Of a stretch of 64,000 bases of DNA, positions 47,114-59,445 are shown piece by piece. This DNA is from Adenanthera pavonina (lineage: Eukaryota; Streptophyta; Magnoliopsida; Fabales; Fabaceae), in assembly GCA_026686845.1 (NCBI GenBank), contig JAIVEN010000010.1, forward strand, positions 22,604,001-22,668,000, given 5' to 3'. Under the pieces are notes generated by a model, which was not told where the DNA came from, did no database searches, and saw only the letters and a list, made by a program, of their open reading frames with translations. Positions within the stretch are counted from its first letter, which is position 1; every line of letters begins with the position of its first letter. The position numbers were made by a program, and so were the translations under genes.

Positions 47114-47819
47114 TATTATATATCCATCACCTATTCATTCGGTCATGAGAGCTACAGCACAGATCATCCATATGGGGAAAAGAAAGATCATTTGATGATA
47201 GTACAAGGTGCTCCCAGCTAGAAGCCATTTGGATTGGACTTCTTTGTTGTTATTGAATTAGAACTTGGGTTTTGGAATAAAATGATGAAAGAGATCATCT
47301 GTAAATATGTATAAATGTATAAAAGTATAAAACAATGATGATTGCAAATTTTGAGTGTATCATAAGCAGTCACAAGTAGGACGTATAATGAAATGATAAT
47401 ATGAGGAAACCATAAGGACTTATGCATAAAGTTTGTTTATGTGAATAAAGTATGATGTTTATATAAATATATTCTTTGAGTATAGTTGTTAAATATTTAT
47501 GAATAGATTATAATGAATTAAATGGTTCGTATCAGGAGACGAATAAGAGTAGAGACTCCTGAATAAGGAAAAACACCACAAGGTGATCCTTTGCAAGTTA
47601 TTATGAATATATGAGATTAGTAGCAAAGGATTATTGAAAAGTTACAGCGAACCTTAGACACTCAGAGATAGCCTTAGAAAACTAGAGTTGAAATTTCATC
47701 TCTGAGGCAATATCAGCAGCAGGCACCCTAGGCTATACTAATGAACCTAGCAGCAGAAACAAAATTGACCATGCTAATCCGCAGCATATAATAGCTTAGT
47801 TCTAGAAATAATGTCCTCC
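47114..47819. other. Unassigned A-rich interval before a gypsy gag remnant
   Basis: No domain is recognisable. The plus strand is A-rich, as sense strands of retroelements often are, and the gag-like text that follows is on the plus strand. It may be an eroded leader. No primer-binding site was found. Confidence 0.3.
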
Positions 47820-48130
47820 CTCATTTAATGAAAGGTTTGATGTACAAATGGTTAAGAACTAGATACTGAGTTTAGAAAAGATTTTCAGATTAATGGGTTA
47901 TTCCTCTAAAATGAAAGCCTTATAGGCTATCTATTTTTGCACTTGAGAAAGAAGCAAATATGTGGTGACTTAATACTAACTTGATCCTGCAAGTTCAAAA
48001 CATACCCTTGATACAGAAACTATTTTGTAATAGTTTATGATAAATATTTCTTGCTGTCAGTTAGGGATGAGAAAGAAGATGGGATCATTATATTCTGACA
48101 AGTGATGGATTAGTCAGTAAGTAGGCATGA
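47820..48130 (+). pseudogene. Eroded Ty3/gypsy gag
   Basis: In plus-strand frames interrupted by stops, the text matches the conserved plant Ty3 gag core. SLEKIFRLMGYSSKMKA is followed, one frame on, by LEKEANMW. Then comes DKYF..SVRDEKE near 48040-48080 (family pattern FYxKYFPxSxRxxKExEF). Frame changes and at least four stops lie within 300 bases. Nothing intact remains. This identifies the surrounding interval as an old gypsy interior in plus orientation. Confidence 0.55.
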
Positions 48131-51100
48131 AACCACATTTATATTATTAGTTCAAAACTCCACTTAGTTATAATAGTATGATGACTAGAGGTGTAAGGTA
48201 GAAAAGCTTAGAAAAGGATTAAAGCCAGTCATTAGGGAAAGGAAAGCCCCAATATGAAGTAGGCAATTTAGTATGTTGGTATAGGCAAGCACAACTATGG
48301 GAAATAATTTGAATTATCAAAGTTTTATGTCTGTTACCTAATAAATGTTAGAGAAGTTACTGCTAACAAAAGTGAGAGAAGTAGAGAGAGAATAAAGTGA
48401 TGAGGTAATAGTTGCAAGAAAGAAAGATACTTATTTCAATAATAGTTTCCCTTTCAAATGTAAAATATTATAAGAATATGGCCTAGAATTATTTTAATAA
48501 TATAAGAGAACAAGTCTTGAGGACAGTAGTTGCTGGCTCATATGAGAATGTTTCACAGGTCATAAAACCTTTCAGAGTTAGATCCGGATCAATCCTATCA
48601 CTTGAGTAATGATGTAAGGTCATAGAGAATCCTAGTAGGTCTCTAAGGTCATAGTAAATCTTATGGTCATAGTAGACCAATTGCGAGGTTGTAGTAGACC
48701 TCTAAAGAGAATAAGATGATGATAAAGATTGATGAGACATAATATTTTGATAGTTCTCTGAATAAGAATGACCTAGGATGATTGATTTAGAAGGATACGG
48801 AACCTCATTAATTAGCAACTGATATGAAAGTTTACCTAAGACTTTTTCTCTAATACCAGGCCACATACCAGAAAGTAGCAAAGAAATATGAGGGTAGGTG
48901 ATGAAAATGAATATAAGTAAGTACACCACCTACAAATAAGTTTAGTGACAGGATGTTTTTAGTAATAAATGAAAGAGGCTAGTAAGAAATGAATGATAGT
49001 AATAAGAGAAAATAGTTATGGAAAAGAATCAATAAGGAGACACTAATGTATAAAGGAAGATAAATTAGACAAAGAAGTAGTTATGAGAAATGAAATAAGA
49101 AGACTGATGTATAATCAAGGAATGAGGTTAATCAGCCCATGAATTATAATAATTATAATGAGTCTGGGCTAGATGAATACTTTGATGAGGAAGGTAGTAA
49201 ACCAAGGACTCCAAATCCAAGTAGATCTTAGAGGTATCTATGATGGATGTCATATGAGATTTGGAGGATATGTTTTAGCTTTGCATTCCCTAAAGATTAG
49301 ATTGGAAGTGAAGAAATTTCTAGAAGGGCATCATGATCATAGGCCCCCTAAAAGTTAATGGGTTGAGCAAATACTTGATGCCATAACCAGATTACATACT
49401 CTAGAATTGTATCAAGAATTGTTTAGAATTAAGTATACCATATTTTGGGAAATTGTCTCATTGCCTATATGTCCTGGGAAGTATGTTATTGTAGAAAGAA
49501 GAAGTTGAAGCATTAAAAGTCCCAGAAAAGGAATTAGAGAAGGATCTAGAAGAAGATCCCATAGAGATAATAGATGACAATAATAAGTTTTCCATTAGTA
49601 CTGAAACCCCATAAGTTCAGTATAACAATGGATGATGCAAGTATAAAGTGATGCAAATGTAGATGTAAGTTAAAGGAAGAATATATATGTATAATGTTCA
49701 AGCTATAAATCATGAAGCAAGAAAGGAGAAAATAGTGGTAGGCAGTTTAGAGAATTACAAAACCTTGAGATGATAGATTGTTAGTCTTGGTATGAAATCT
49801 AGCTATAGAAAGAAATTTTTATGGCCAGAGGATCTCACAATGAATGAAATCTTTCGTCAGCTGCCAAGGTGGGAAAATGGAGATAGCTCTTGGGAAGAAG
49901 CCTAATTGAGCCAAGATAGTAGTTCTTGGGATGAAGCCTAATTGAGCCAAGAAAGATGAAATCCTTCATATGATAAAGGCCACCAAGGTGAGGCAGATGA
50001 AAGATAGCTCCTGGGGTGATACCCAAATAAGCCAAAAATGGTGAGAGGTTGAAAGCTAGATTCTAACTGAGTTAGCAAGAAACTTTTGAAGGGTTGAGAA
50101 ATCTCCCTTAAGATGTCAAACCACTAATTAACCTTGACTAAGCAGTTAAGGAAATTATGCATAAAAATGATAAAGTAGAAATATGAGAAGCGTTAAATAT
50201 TAAAGAGATAATGACCACCGCCTTAATATTAGTAAAAACGTACCCGATAAAAGCCAAGAGATCCTAAAGGCTATGCCAAGATAAGCAAAGGTATTAGGTT
50301 CGAGAATATGTGTATACATGAAGGTAGAGTGTTAAGTTGAGAGTCTAAGTTGACACAAACTAGAGTAAAGAACAAAGAACAGTGTAAGTTTAAGCAATAA
50401 ATGAAAATGAAAATGGTGATGAGATGCCATTATAAGATAGCAACCCAAATGTTAGAAGAGAGAAGAAAGTCATGGTTGAATGGCCTAAAAATTAAAGTAG
50501 TAAAATATTCAGAGGTTATGTAGATAAGGTATAACTTGAAATGAAGCACATTACTAGTATTCTATAAGACTAGTTTTGGCATGAGTACAAGCAGAACCCC
50601 TAAGCATTCTATAGTTAAATGAGCTCAGGTGAAGAAAGTATCAGGATGGTAACCTACTAAGAAGTACAGAAAGATAAGGAAAATGCATAGAGTAAGAAAG
50701 AAAAGATGGGTCGATTGTTAACTAAGGGGCACTATGAATTATGATTATGTCATATAGTCAGGTTAAGGCACCTATTAAGATTATATGAGTAAAAGTATAA
50801 GTAATGTAATGGTGATTCTCAAGAATGATGTGCTAAGGTACTCCAAGTTTGTAAAATAGCATGAAAGATGACAGAGAATTTTTTAAACATTTTAAATAAA
50901 ATTATTGACTTACTAAAATGAGTGAATGTAGCTCATGAAGTACAGTTAGTAGGTTACAGAATCTCCTAAGGGTTGCAGTAGATCCTAATAAAGCAAGTGA
51001 AGTTATGAGTAGGAGAAATCGAAAATCAGAATAAGATGAGAAATTTACTAAGTCTAATAAGATGTTATAAAAATTTTATTATAAAAAATTTTTCTCAGAT

Positions 51101-51667
51101 TGTCTTATTGCTTGATTAGAAGGAAAGTTGTGGGAAAAAAGGTGAGAAATGATTTGAAAGAGGCTAAACCTCCTCCCCAGTGATGATTAGCCTTGATCCA
51201 ATATGACCCTAGGGGTCTATAATAATGAAAGAACATGTGGATCAGAATATGAGTAATCAAATCGGGTTGGGTTGAGGATAGTAGCCTATATTTTATATGA
51301 TAAATTATTATTAAAAAATGTTCCCACACATAGCAGCAGTGACTAATGCTTTAAAGATACGGAGTTGTGATAAGTTAAAATGAGTTATAATCTCTATGAT
51401 TTTACCATAGAAGTATTATGAGAGCACCAAGAACCTCGAGTGACAATGAAATAAAGGATAAGTGGACTTGAGGTAAAGAAAAGAAAATGAAAAGTAAAAG
51501 AAAGGAAAGATGTCAGGTGTTAATGAACAGACTATAATATGAATAAGAAATGAGAGTTACGAAAGTAAGGATGGGTATTAAAAGTTGGTATGTTATATAG
51601 AAATTTCCAATACCCCTAAAGTAAAATAAGATTATAATATCCTTGACATTTCCCAAAACGAAAGCTA
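48131..51667 (+). other. Old gypsy interior, mostly unrecognisable, purine-rich
   Basis: The plus strand is A- and G-rich throughout, and no ORF is longer than about 75 codons. Short acidic-looking reading near 49500-49580 and scattered retroelement-like words are too eroded to assign. A short repeat (49887-49951, with a weaker third unit near 50003) lies inside. It probably belongs to the same element as the gag remnant, with the Gypsy-2 LTR at 51668 as a candidate 3' LTR. Confidence 0.35.
49887..50035. repeat. Short direct repeat, unit about 36 bp
   Basis: AGCTCTTGGGAAGAAGCC...GAGCCAAGA is repeated as AGTTCTTGGGATGAAGCC...GAGCCAAGA, with a diverged third unit near 50003 (AGCTCCTGGGGTGATACCC). 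Confidence 0.7.
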
Positions 51668-53531
51668 TTAGCTAAATGGTGTATGGTAATGATGTTGGAA
51701 CCTTAGGTTAGGTCTATATGGTTGAATTGTGGTTTTTGGTTAAGTGGTATATTGTGTTTATTGAGGTATTATGATACTGTAAAGGTTAGTTGGTTGACCG
51801 AAAGGGGTCCAAGTGTGTTGGGCAACTCAAGAAGCATGTGGAATACCGTGTGTGTGGTATTGACAACCTGAGATAACCGGGTGTTTATATTGTTTGTATT
51901 GGTTGTATTGTATGTTATTGTATCTGTGTGTATATATCCATGTTTCAGTTCATACTATGATATTGATATGTGTTTGTGTGGTTTTCTATATATCGTGGTA
52001 TGCACACGGCTAGACACATAGTGTATGATGATTAGAGATGATGATGATAATGTGACATGACATGATGCATGCATGACATTATGAAACATGATGATGATTA
52101 TTATATGATGATATGATATGAGCATCACCACATGACATTTCAAGGTATATGGTGATCCGGTGGTGATGATGATGTGATATACGATGATATGATATGATAT
52201 ATGATAAGGGAGGATAAGGATGGGATCCCTACAGCTAAATTGCCTCTTATAGTCAAGAGGGAAAGGTGTGAAGTGGACTGTACCTTCCCTAAATCGCTGC
52301 CAAATTGTGGTGGGAAAGGGGAAGGAGAATCACGATCCAAACATTAATGTTACCTTTGGCTAGGTGCACTAATGGGAGATGACCTTGGTGATATCCAGGA
52401 ATCAATTTTCACCGACTGTTGGAAGGGAATCACCTATACAAAATGTTTTGTTAATTATGACGATAGCTCATGGTTCTAGCTGTCTGCGAGGGAGACATGC
52501 ATTCCACTTCATATTGCATTCATTAGTTTATATAAGTTATGTATATATGTGTGTGTGTGGTTGCCCCCGGTTACTGAGACATTGTCTCATACCCTTTTAT
52601 CACGAACTAACATTTCAGGTGAAGGTTCTAGTACTAGTTTGGAGAAGACCAGGGAGTAGTGCACCAGACATTGGAATATCAAGTCTTTGTAGTGTATATG
52701 TAATGTCTATGTATGTTGTGCTAAGTAGGATAGTGTGTTGTAATGGATATGAGGAGTTGGATGATTGTAATGATATTTGGATGTGCATGTATGTTAATGT
52801 TATGATATTGATGTGGAATGGTGTTGAATGTGATGAGTATGATGTTTTACAATTAATGCATGTTATGGAGGATTGATGAGTCAATATGGTGGTGTATGTG
52901 AGCCCAAAGATAGTTTTAGGCCAAGTATGTGAGTTTTAGGCCTATAGCCTAGTTTGTCAATTTGGGGTTCAAGAGGGTCAAATCTCATAGGAGTGATTCC
53001 TTTGAGGCAGAACCTCTTTAGACAAGTTGGTTTAGTCAAATAGGACTTGTGTGGAAGGTCCTGAATGGTCAAATTGCCTTTGGTGGCAAACAGGAGCTGT
53101 AAGTGATGAGTTTTGGTTAAAAAGTGGTCAAAATTGTATCAAGTGTCTAAAATCTCCATATGGAGATAGATTGAAGTGAATTGGTGTCTATGGTCAGATT
53201 GGAACAAGATTTACTTGTAGGAATTTGAATCAGGTCAATTGGAGGTGGGAGCATAAAGTTATGCACATCAAAAGTTCGCCCTGGGATGTTAAAAATTTGT
53301 TGGTATAAAACCAGCAGGAGGCACCATGGCGCCAATGAAACAGAGAGCTCTAAGGCTATGGCAATACTGTAGCGGTCACGGCCCTAACCCAATTTTAGTG
53401 TGTTCTTGGATTTTATTCTGCTGCTCTGATGTTTGAAAGGTAATTATGAGATGTTTGGGCTATGGTCATTTGTTTTTTTTTTTTTTAAGTTTTGGGTAAA
53501 GTCAGAAGGTGTTTAGGAATTAGGTATTACA
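51668..53531 (+). mobile_element. Gypsy-2 LTR, 5'-truncated
   Basis: Co-linear with 42095-43687 plus 46836-47108 of the solo copy. Shared blocks include GTTGGAACCTTAGGTTAGG, ACCGGGTGTTTATATTG and GACTGTTGGAAGGGAATCACC. It ends AGGTATTACA at 53531. It has no LTR F insertion, so it serves as the empty site for the nest at 43688. About the first 650 bases of the LTR are missing. Confidence 0.8.
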
Positions 53532-54497
53532 TATATCATTCATTTAAGTTCTTTAGAATTTAGTAACTAAGGTCATTACATTAGTGTCTTACATTTAATA
53601 TATATCTCTCTATATGTGTGTAATGGATGGAATTTTGACTTTTATATCATATCATATTTTTTATAATTTTACTTGTAGGAACTTGGTTTTTTTTTATTAA
53701 ATTTCATTGTGTATATTTAGAATATATTTTTGGATGTAACTAGCATGTGAATATGTTTTGAGATGTGAACTTTTTGATAGTGTTATGGATATAATGATAT
53801 ATAGTGTATAACTATTTTGGTGATGAAAGGATATTCAAAATATGATCATTTTTATGAGATTTTTCGGAATATAATCCTGTAAAATATAGTTTTTGATGAG
53901 CTAAGTTAGAGACTTTAGAAAAAAAAGAAAAAGAAAAAGATGTTCATAATTTATTGGAAAAGTATGCTTTGTGGTGAATCAAGATTGTTTTTCTCTCACC
54001 ATAAAGTTTCAAGTTCCATCTGAACATGTATAAAAAAAAAAGAATAATTTCAATTTGAATAAGCTTATTATGTTGATGATTAGTTTCAATGGCAAGCAAT
54101 TAAGTTTTTCTTTTTTAAAAAAGAAAGTAAAGAACAAATCTTTTAAAAATTTTTCATCTTGTGAATATCAATTTTTCCGTCGAAAATTAAAATTAGTATA
54201 AATTCAAATTTAATTTATTAAAAATTGTAATATATATTTTTTCACAGAAAATACTCATTCAGCATGTTCCAAATCAATCCAAACAAAACTAAACTGATTA
54301 CAGAACCGAACCAAATCAATCCAATACTAAATAATTGATTTAGTCAAACCAATCGATTTGGTTCGGTTTGATTTTTAGCCAAAACATATCATCTTTATAT
54401 ATATTTTTTATTTGAAATCCTTATTTTTTCATACAGGTTTATTCTGTTGGGTTTGTAGTTGTATTAAACTTATTTAAATATCAATTTTAAAGTAATA
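53532..54497. other. Unassigned AT-rich interval
   Basis: AT-rich with poly-A and poly-T runs. No ORF or retroelement domain was seen. It contains the fold-back at 54305-54367. Confidence 0.4.
54305..54367. repeat. 63-bp fold-back (imperfect palindrome)
   Basis: ACCGAACCAAATC (54305-54317) is matched exactly by its complement GATTTGGTTCGGT (54355-54367). Inner pairs such as ACTAAAT with ATTTAGT extend the stem. It could be the remains of a fold-back or MITE element, or a simple hairpin. Confidence 0.7.
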
Positions 54498-54763
54498 TCA
54501 TTTTAACTTACTACCAGAGAATGCTAGTGCTAGGCATGTGACACCCAAGCACTTGCCTACACATAACATAAACCACACAACTTTATTTGTGAGAGGAACT
54601 CCACTTGTAAGCAAACTTAGAACACTAACTGACGCAACGAAAGACATGATATTGCAATCCCAGAAGTAGCTATCCCGATCACGAATGACGTGTTCTAGAG
54701 GATGCACTGTAGCTTTGTAGCTTATGGTTGCTGTAACAAGCCTCATTGCACTACACTGAATGT
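54498..54763 (-). pseudogene. PGG-domain fragment (ankyrin/PGG membrane protein family)
   Basis: The minus-strand reading stays open from the Gypsy-1 LTR edge (54763) to a stop at 54498. The text LVTATISYKATVHP resembles the start of plant PGG domains. SYFWDCNIMSFVASVSVLSL and LLTSGVPL match the hydrophobic helices after it, and a last hydrophobic stretch (WFMLCVGKCLGVTCLALAF) follows. The PGG motif itself is not conserved (HPLEH). PGG proteins are plasma-membrane ankyrin-repeat proteins of defence and stress signalling. Only this C-terminal piece is present, and ankyrin repeats are missing because the LTR starts upstream. Assignment rests on my memory of the family. Confidence 0.5.
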
Positions 54764-57316
54764 TGTAACACCTCTCTTATGGACCCATTTCCCATGTATT
54801 TAATCCTTCTAAAATCTATTTATATCATAGTAGGATCTTGAATCACAATAAAAGGCATAATAAATTTTTCTCAACTTTGGGCACTATTCATTTAATCGAA
54901 TTTATTTATTCCGATTACACTTTGGAAAATCATAACTAAATCAATAAAAATCGTATGCATGTGTTTCAAGTTTCTAGGGATAGCTTATAACTTTTTCTAC
55001 ATGGAAAAAATATAATTCAGGGCAATGATAGTACTGATCTATACAGGAAACTCCGTGAATTTTCACAATTTATATGAAAACTGCAAAAATAATCATTTTA
55101 ATTAGGATTAAACATAAAAATCCGCCAAATATTGCACACACATCCAATCTGAGTGTTCTTTAGACCATTGGAGAGCTCTTCCTGTCTACTTTTAAATCAT
55201 ATACATCATTCATACTTTACACATCAAAAGTCCAAATAGTGGTATGTTTACTCTACATAGGTCAAGATGACCATTTATATCTTACTACTTTGCCAACAAA
55301 AGCCATAAAATATTTACATGGTCATACATCATTTCCATGCTATACCATACTTTAACTAAGACCTAAGGCATCATAAAAACTTGAAGAAATATACTTAACA
55401 TCACATTTACAAAATTACACAAAAGGTCAAAGCTCATGGCCATTGCTAGAATTATTAAGTTAATGGCCAAATTTTTTCTCCTTTCCTTTCTCTTCCTTGG
55501 TGGTCTTGCAATTGTTGCTATCTATTCATGGTTAATATTTGGGAGGGTGAGATTCAAAGAATCTCAGTAGTTAACACCCAACATTCCATCACATCATCAC
55601 ATTAAGCATGAAAACATCATGATAACACATTTTGAATACATTAACGCATTTGCGTCATATGAATTCATAAAATTTTAGGCAAAGTTTCATTTTGAAAAAT
55701 GGACATCCCAAGGTCTCAATGACCCTCAATCAAGTCAGCCAATACACATAAATCATCTTAAAATATCATTGTAATCATATGACAAAGCATAAAGTACATT
55801 GAAAACAACTATGATAATATAATGCTAGTATGGGAAATTAACTACTTTATGATCCTCCCTTGCTCTCCAAACTTGGTATGACACTTCTTGAGCATCTCAA
55901 CACTTCCTTGAACCAATTTAGCCATTGGTTTTTTGGAATTATACAATACCATAACACTAAAACCCAAATTTTTCATTTAGCTTTCCGTTGATCTTCCTTT
56001 GTACAACATACTTGTTCTTAAGGTTTTGGACCATGGGGAATCCATTTTTGAGGTCAAAATCATGAAATTACAACTCTAAATACTTCCCATGTTCTGGCCG
56101 AAATTGTCTCAAAATGTTTGAAAAAAATTTTCTTCAAATCACTTCAAACCATCCATGGATTCATGCTTCTAGTGGATAATCTAAGCTTTCCCTTAAGTTT
56201 AATGGTTCAAAACTCATTCCTATTGCTAAATCACTATTTTGGATGAAACCCTAAGATAGAAAGGAAGAAAATTAAACCATAAATCATGCTTTGAAAATCA
56301 TAGATGGTAAGCTTAGGGTAGTAGTAGGCAAGCTTACCAATTTGTGCTTTGATTTTCTCTTCGTTCCTCTTCCTTTTCCTCCTCCTCTTCCCCTTCCTTT
56401 TCTTGCATTTTTTTCTGGTTTGTTTTGGCTTCTAGTCACGCATGAATGGTGAGGAAAGAGAAGGGTTTAAATGATTACTTAAGTAGATAATGATGTAGCT
56501 AATCATGGTTACCTTTGCTAACCCTTAATTACCTTTTTTTTTCCTTTAACATACTTCTTCAAGAAGTATTCCAAAAATAATATAATATTGCTTTGTGTCA
56601 CATGGCTTCAGGAAGTCACACATGGGAGAGCTTGAGGTGTCCAAAAATTGCCCATTTTTTCCGATCCAGATATACCTCAATCCGGGTACTTTTTAACCGT
56701 ACCGATAAAACCGTCTTTATACTAATTTAGCATTTTTGGGATACAGGACTATTCTAATTTTATTTTTATATTTTGATAATTATCCTGTCCTAAATGGTAT
56801 CTGTGTATAGCCCATATCCAATCCCGATTTCTTTTTAACCATCGGTAGGGCTCACAGTTTACTTTATCGGTTTACTATTACTTTTGGAAACTCGGCACTG
56901 ATTATTTCTTTATTCTTAAACATTAACCCTCAGTGCCATATACCATTGGACTTCTCTCATCGAGGGCTTTGTTTTTACAGTAATTTTGCATATTCACAAA
57001 ATTGCCCTTAACTCAAGGTTAAATTATAATTTCTGAAACTTTTGGGTCATTAGGTGTAATTATCCCCAAGGCTTTTCTATTTCTTTCCCTAGTAGATTTT
57101 AATGCTTTTGGGACATGGAAGTCATTTTTGAATTTTTTTAGGGGCAAAAATATAATTTTTACATTTCTCTGTCCAACCAAGAAAAAATGATATTTTTGTC
57201 CTACTTCACGCAAAACAGTGTTTATCTGTTTTCACTAATTCTTTATACATTTTATGTTATCATCACTTATGTCCTCTTTTATTACCTAGTATCCAGTAAA
57301 ATTTTGGAATATTACA
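54764..57316 (-). mobile_element. Gypsy-1 3' LTR
   Basis: In sense direction it starts at 57316 with TGTAATATTCC and ends at 54764 with GAGGTGTTACA; 2553 bp. It is preceded by a polypurine tract and chromovirus integrase, so it is a 3' LTR. It matches the solo LTR 14324-17217 throughout. The outer flank is AATGT; the matching duplication is not found at the far end of the mosaic (AAAGA at 61112). Confidence 0.88.
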
Positions 57317-57330
57317 TTTTTATCCCCCTT
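57317..57330 (-). other. Polypurine tract of Gypsy-1
   Basis: TAAGGGGGATAAAA on the minus strand, just before the LTR start, preceded by the TTTCGAGGATGAAATTT text typical of chromovirus 3' ends. Confidence 0.85.
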
Positions 57331-57339
57331 AAATTAAAT

Positions 57340-58319
57340 TTCATCCTCGAAATTTAAAACATACATTATGTAAACAGTGCTGGATACTTTTGTCGCATGT
57401 GTGACTCCATCTCCCAGGTTGCTTCTTCTGTAGATAAGCCTTTCTAGACCACCTTCACTAAAGGATTGTCTTTATTCCTCAACTGTTTGACTCGATAATC
57501 TACTATTCTTTCAGGTAATATATTAAAGCAAATATTATCTTGTAAGTCAATACATTCATATTCTATAATATGTGAAGGGTTTGGCTAATATTTCTTTAAT
57601 TAGGAGACATGGAAGACACTGTCAATTTGGCTTAGATTTTGTGGTAGGGCTAACTGGTAAGCTACAGGTCTGACTTTTGAAAGGATTTTGAAAGGTCCAA
57701 TATACTTCGGACTAAGCTTTTTCGTTTTGAGAGATCGACTAACTCCAGTTGTAAGAGATACTTTAAGAAATACATGGTCTCCTACTTCAAATCCCAACGG
57801 CTTCCTTCTTCGATTTGCATAACTATTTTGTTTACTTTGAGCCATTAATAGCTTTTTCTTAATCATTTCAATCTGTCTAGAAGTTTGGTCTATGATCTCC
57901 GGACCTGTCAATTGCCTTTCACTCAATTCCGTCCAACAAAGTGGGGACCTGCACTTCCTACCATACAATGCTTCATAAGGTGCCATCTGTATACTGGAAT
58001 GATAACTATTATTATAGGAGAATTCTGTCAAAGGCAGGTATATATCCCAATTTCCTTTAATCTCTAACACACAAGCCCTTAGCATATCCTCTAATGTCTG
58101 AATTGTTCTTTTAGTCTGTCTATCAGTCTGAGGATAATATGCTGTACTGAATCTCAGTTTAGTACCTAGGGTTTGCTGTAATGATTTCCATAAATTTGAA
58201 GTGAATCTTGGATCTCAGTCTGATATAATACTGCTTGGCACTCTATGTAATTTTACTATCTCTTTTACATATGGTTGTGCTATTCTATCCAATGTATATG
58301 TTGACCTCATGGCTAAGAA
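57340..58319 (-). pseudogene. Gypsy-1 (Tekay/Del-like chromovirus) integrase C-terminal half
   Basis: The minus strand begins in the catalytic core (FLAMRSTYTLDRIAQ near 58310, then a TGA inside SD-DPRF near 58217). It continues with YYPQTDRQTKRTIQTLEDML, an open segment of 161 codons (57600-58085) with EFSYNNSYHSSIQMAPYEAL and YGRKCRSPLCW, and the GPF motif (LSPKYIGPFKIL near 57700). After VFHVS a stop follows. A chromodomain-like tail is still readable (EEATWEMESHMRQKYPALF near 57370-57430). RT, RNase H and the N-terminal half of integrase are absent, because the sequence changes to Copia-S gag at about 58319. Confidence 0.88.
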
Positions 58320-59391
58320 GTGTGCCAATCAGATAGATGTTGGCAATCTCATCTTCATCATCTTTTTCTTCATCTGAGCTGTTGCCCGAGATTGATGAGA
58401 TGTACGCTCTTTTCTTCTTGCCTTTGTCTGCAGCTTTCTTTTCTTTCTCTTGCTTCTTGAGGAATTGTGGACAATCCCATTTGATATGTCCCTGCTTCTT
58501 GCACTCGCAGCAAGTGACAGGTTCTTTTCCTTCTCTCTTGCTATCTCCAACTACTCATTTCTTGAAGAATTTCTTGTTTCTTTTCTTGTTGTAAAATCTT
58601 CCAAATTTTCTGACCATCATAGCCAGAGTTTCTTCATCTAGCTCATCTCCATCGTCAAATTCTTCTTCTTTCTCCTCACCAGCTTTCAGAGCAAGACCCT
58701 TCTTCTTTCTGTCTTGTCCTACCTCCTTGAAAGCCTTCATCTTTCCTTTATATTCTTCGAGGCTACCAAAGAGGGCTGTGACAGATGGCATTGATTCTCC
58801 TCTGGCTTCCCCTATTGCTGTTACTTTGGATTGTCATTCTAGAGGAAGAGCTCTGAGGATCTTTCTGACCTTTTCTGTCTGAGTGTACTCTTTGCCAAGA
58901 TTTTTCAATTGATTCACAATGAGGGTGAATCTCTTTTGCAGTTCTTTGATACTCTCTCCTTCAACCATTCTTAAGCTCTCGTATTCTCCAATGCAAGAGT
59001 TCAATTTGTTTTCTCTAACTCCAGTGGTTCCTTCATGAGTGATTTCAAGGGTGTCCCACATATCCTTGGCTGTGGAGCATTATGAGACCCTGTAGAATTC
59101 GTCTTGATTCAATGCATTAACCATGTAGTGTTTTGCTTTGAAGTTCAGTAAGACTCTTCTCCTATCTTCCTCATTCCATTCAACCTCTGGCTTCTCTCTG
59201 TACTTCCCATCATCCTGCAATGTCATTGGGACAAAATCTTCTTTTTGGATGACAGACCATATGTCTAGATCAATGGACTAGAGATAGATTTGCATTCTCA
59301 TCTTCCAGTATCTATAGTGCTCTCCACTTAAGCCTGGTGGTCTATTTGTACTGCTTCCCTCCGGTAGTACACTCTCTCCAAAGCCAGCCAT
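58320..59391 (-). pseudogene. gag: Copia-S element 3, N-terminal gag, broken
   Basis: Start at ATG 59391 (MAGFGES). Several stops and frameshifts lie in the first 330 bases. Then come MWDTLEITHEGTTGVRENKL (59061), RALPLE near 58840, a TALFGSLEEYKGKMKAFKE segment (58791-58555), and a zinc-knuckle region near 58500 (CECKKQGHIKWDC in frame with stops around it). The reading ends with EIANIYLI near 58325 and turns into gypsy integrase. The last 120 or so residues of gag and all of pol are missing on this strand. Confidence 0.82.
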
Positions 59392-59431
59392 TGTTCTTCC
59401 TAGACTGTTAAATCCTTTATTTAGGAATCCG

Positions 59432-59444
59432 GGCTCTTATACCA
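59432..59444 (-). other. Primer-binding site of Copia-S element 3, mutated
   Basis: TGGTATAAGAGCC on the minus strand, one base different from the initiator-Met consensus TGGTATCAGAGCC. Confidence 0.75.
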
Positions 59445-59445
59445 C

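Noticed and set aside
49835..50035. 66-codon minus-strand ORF with repeated LGSIRL units
   Set aside because: The protein repeat only reflects the 36-bp DNA repeat in eroded gypsy sequence.
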